A DNA stretch of 64,000 nucleotides, from contig JBBDXW010000049.1 of assembly GCA_040902105.1 (NCBI GenBank), positions 41,384 through 105,383 on the forward strand. Direction: 5' to 3'. Of this stretch, positions 62,168 through 64,000 are shown in pieces. The stretch comes from IDS-8 sp040902105. GTDB taxonomy: Bacteria > Pseudomonadota > Gammaproteobacteria > Steroidobacterales > Woeseiaceae. Each line of letters starts with the position of its first letter. Position 1 is the first letter of the stretch. Below the pieces are notes generated by a model. The model saw only the letters and a program-made list of their open reading frames with translations. It made no database searches and was not told the origin of the DNA. A program made the translations under genes and the position numbers.

Positions 62168-62937
62168 CCAGGTCAATCCAACAGTCTACCGATCCCGTCC
62201 GGATCCTGCAGATTACGGATCCGCATTTATTCGCGGACGCTGATGGGAGCTTGCGCGGCAGGGTGACCCAGGCCACACTGCAAGGCGTGCTCGACCATAT
62301 CGGTGAATCGGGCTGGCCTGCCGATCTGGTGGCGATGACCGGCGACGTAATCCAGGATGATACGCGCGCTGCTTACGAACGCTTCCGCGCCATGATGACG
62401 CCGATCGGCCTGCCCATCTACTGCGTGCCCGGAAATCACGACGTCCGGCCGCTCATGCAGGATGTGCTCGACAGCGAGCCTTTTTTCTACTGTGATGCCG
62501 TCGAAACCAACAACTGGCTGATCGCCGGTATCGACAGCTGTATCGTCGGAACTCCCGCGGGCCGTGTCGAAGAAAGCGAGCTTGACCGCCTCGACGGACT
62601 CATCGCCAATTCTCGCGCAGACCACATCATGATCTGTCTGCACCATCCTCCCTTGCCGGTGGGCAGTGCCTGGCTGGACGAGGTAGGATTGCAGAATGGC
62701 GAGCAGTTTCTCAAGCGCATCACGGCGTCGGGAAAGGTGCGACTTGCAGTATTCGGTCACGTGCACCAGGCGTTCGACGGCACCTTCGAGTCAGTGAGAA
62801 TACTGGGTACGCCGTCGACCTGCCGACAGTTCGAAGTCGCAAGCGACACGTTTGCGGTGGACGACAAGCCGCCCGCCTACAGGCGAATCGCGTTGTACGC
62901 CGATGGAACCATCGACACCGGGCTGATCTGGACTTGA
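62164..62937 (+). CDS. cpdA: 3',5'-cyclic-AMP phosphodiesterase CpdA-type calcineurin-like protein
   Basis: CpdA hydrolyses cAMP and so limits CRP-dependent regulation. The 257-residue metallophosphoesterase has the full metal-site set in order: DPHLF, GDVIQD, GNHD, HHPP and GHVHQ. The similarity of the N-terminal ILQITDPHLFAD to known CpdA supports that name, though class III phosphodiesterase family membership is safer than the substrate. The TTG start at 62164 overlaps the ahcY stop, so the two are coupled. Confidence 0.88.
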   Translation: MTRSIQQSTDPVRILQITDPHLFADADGSLRGRVTQATLQGVLDHIGESGWPADLVAMTGDVIQDDTRAAYERFRAMMTPIGLPIYCVPGNHDVRPLMQDVLDSEPFFYCDAVETNNWLIAGIDSCIVGTPAGRVEESELDRLDGLIANSRADHIMICLHHPPLPVGSAWLDEVGLQNGEQFLKRITASGKVRLAVFGHVHQAFDGTFESVRILGTPSTCRQFEVASDTFAVDDKPPAYRRIALYADGTIDTGLIWT

Positions 62938-62951
62938 CCGGGAAGGCGCCA

Positions 62952-63899
62952 ATGGCGATGACTATCATAAAAAACAATCACAAGCTGCCTGCATCGAAGA
63001 CTGCGTCGATCGGCCCTGTCGGCTGGCTCATGCTGGCCGTCTCGATGACGTCGACGGCACAGGAAAGCGGCCATCCGGTATCGATGTGGCAGCTCGACGG
63101 CAACGCGAACAGCATCTATCTGCTCGGCTCGGTGCATTTGTTGCGCGCTGGCGATCACCCCCTTCCATCGGTCATTCATGACGTGTACGAGGACGCCGAA
63201 ATGCTGATCATGGAAGTGGACATGGACGACATCGACCCTGTGCAGGCGCAGTCACTGCTCACCGAACTCGGATTGATTCAGGATGACCGAAGCCTGAACG
63301 ATCTGATGGGACCCGAGGCCTATGCCGAGGCCGAAGTGCTTGCGAACCGCGCCGATATTCCGTTGTCCATGCTCGCAAAGTCGGAACCGTGGCTTGCAGC
63401 GATAACGGTAGAGCAGCTGATGCTGGCCCGCATCGGATTCAACCCGGTCTTCGGCATCGAGAGCCACCTGGCGGAAAAAGCCGCAGTCGATAACAAGGAA
63501 ATTCTCGGACTTGAGACGATACGGGAACAACTCCAGCTCCTCGACAGCATGACGCTCGAGTCACAGCGGGCGCTTCTCCTCCAGTCGCTGAACGAAAGCG
63601 TCGATATCCAGACGATCATGGACGAACTGGTCAACGCATGGCGACACGGAGACGTAAGCTTCATGGAAGAAAACATGCTGGACGAAATTCGGCAATATCC
63701 GGAGCTTTACCAGACGATCGTCGTCAAGCGAAACAACAACTGGGTCGAGAGAATCGAGGAGTTGCTGCGCGACACGAACGATTACCTGATCGTCGTCGGT
63801 GCACTGCACCTGATCGGCGACGACGGTGTACCGGCACTACTCACCAAACGCGGCAGAGACGTAGTCCAGCTCCACCAGCCCCCCTTCCAGGCGCAATAG
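62952..63899 (+). CDS. TraB/GumN family protein, exported
   Basis: TraB/GumN (TIKI-like) proteins are predicted metalloproteases or related; the bacterial substrates are unknown. The 315-residue protein has an N-terminal hydrophobic segment (about 20-40) that may be a signal peptide, the first motif IYLLGSVHLL with its His near residue 65, the Glu in MEVDMDD, and the C-terminal ALHLIGDDGV. I chose ATG 62952; TTG 62934 and ATG 62958 are close alternatives. The stop codon TAG ends on the first base of a repeat that continues beyond the window. Confidence 0.85.
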   Translation: MAMTIIKNNHKLPASKTASIGPVGWLMLAVSMTSTAQESGHPVSMWQLDGNANSIYLLGSVHLLRAGDHPLPSVIHDVYEDAEMLIMEVDMDDIDPVQAQSLLTELGLIQDDRSLNDLMGPEAYAEAEVLANRADIPLSMLAKSEPWLAAITVEQLMLARIGFNPVFGIESHLAEKAAVDNKEILGLETIREQLQLLDSMTLESQRALLLQSLNESVDIQTIMDELVNAWRHGDVSFMEENMLDEIRQYPELYQTIVVKRNNNWVERIEELLRDTNDYLIVVGALHLIGDDGVPALLTKRGRDVVQLHQPPFQAQ

Positions 63900-64000
63900 C
63901 ATTGTTCATGAACGGTTGAAGTCAGTGGTTTGCGGAGCCGCGACCGGGGGGAGGGCTTTTCAGGACCGCCGTGAACCCATCCATGGGGGCTTCGCAAAAA
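63899..64000 (+). repeat. Second copy of the composite inverted repeat, cut by the window end
   Basis: The terminal word GCATTGTTCATGAACG and the inner word GGGGGGAGGGCTTTTCAGGA, followed by CCCATCCATGGGGGCTTCGC, align with the reverse complement of the element at 30894-31076. The outer arm starts within the TAG of the preceding gene. The right half lies outside the window. Confidence 0.88.

Overview
The window reads as core chromosome of a gammaproteobacterium. The evidence is the complete mraZ-to-ftsZ division and wall cluster followed by lpxC, an M23 peptidase gene, dciA and secA, plus the blocks rsmI/lpoA/yraN/diaA, petABC/sspAB, kdsD-kdsC-lptC-lptA-lptB-rpoN-hpf-ptsN-rapZ and tkt-gapA-pgk-pyk. 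Gene content alone does not place it below class. It is a draft scaffold: a run of exactly 100 N lies between lpxC and ftsZ. I found no tRNA or rRNA gene, CRISPR array, transposase, integrase, phage gene, or defence or secretion cassette.

Layout. 1-7.2 kb: zapD (+) convergent with mutT-secA (-), then an M23 peptidase gene (-) divergent from dciA (+), then lpxC (-). 7.6-25.7 kb (-): the dcw cluster mraZ-rsmH-ftsL-ftsI-murE-murF-mraY-murD-ftsW-murG-murC-murB-ddl-ftsQ-ftsA-ftsZ, mostly joined by 4-base start/stop overlaps and driven by a clear promoter with four MraZ-type boxes at exact 10-bp spacing. 26.0-30.9 kb: rnpB (-), rsmI (-), then lpoA-yraN-diaA (+). 31.1-37.7 kb (-): a pirin, an NhaA antiporter with an N-terminal DsbA-like domain, sspB, sspA and the cytochrome bc1 genes. 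37.9-50.0 kb: a DegS-type protease (+), murA and ibaG (-), then the Kdo/LPS-transport/sigma-54/PTS-Ntr run, mgtE and an unrecognised membrane protein (+). 50.0-59.4 kb (-): patatin, a MoxR/VWA pair and a four-gene glycolysis/pentose-phosphate cluster. 59.6-64.0 kb (+): metK, ahcY, cpdA and a TraB/GumN-family protein, ending inside a repeat.

The genes work together mainly on envelope growth. They cover peptidoglycan precursor synthesis (murA to murG, mraY, ddl), septum assembly (ftsZ, A, Q, L, W, I, zapD), PBP1A activation (lpoA), lipid A and Kdo synthesis (lpxC, kdsD, kdsC), LPS export (lptA, B, C), preprotein export (secA) and envelope-stress proteolysis (degS).

The less ordinary material is not a new gene system. 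It is a set of structured non-coding repeats concentrated at gene 3' ends, plus small in-frame coding repeats. The best candidate for something undescribed is a family of three long hairpins (6179-6267, 26493-26583 and 26698-26784) that share an almost unchanged loop while their stems differ with compensating changes, and whose mismatches are nearly all G.U type on one strand only. There are also seven REP-like palindromes, a 183-bp dyad repeated at the window end, a perfect 34-bp inverted repeat behind pyk, in-frame minisatellites in ftsI, lpoA and the pirin gene, and an M23 peptidase with Asn in place of the first His of its HxH motif.
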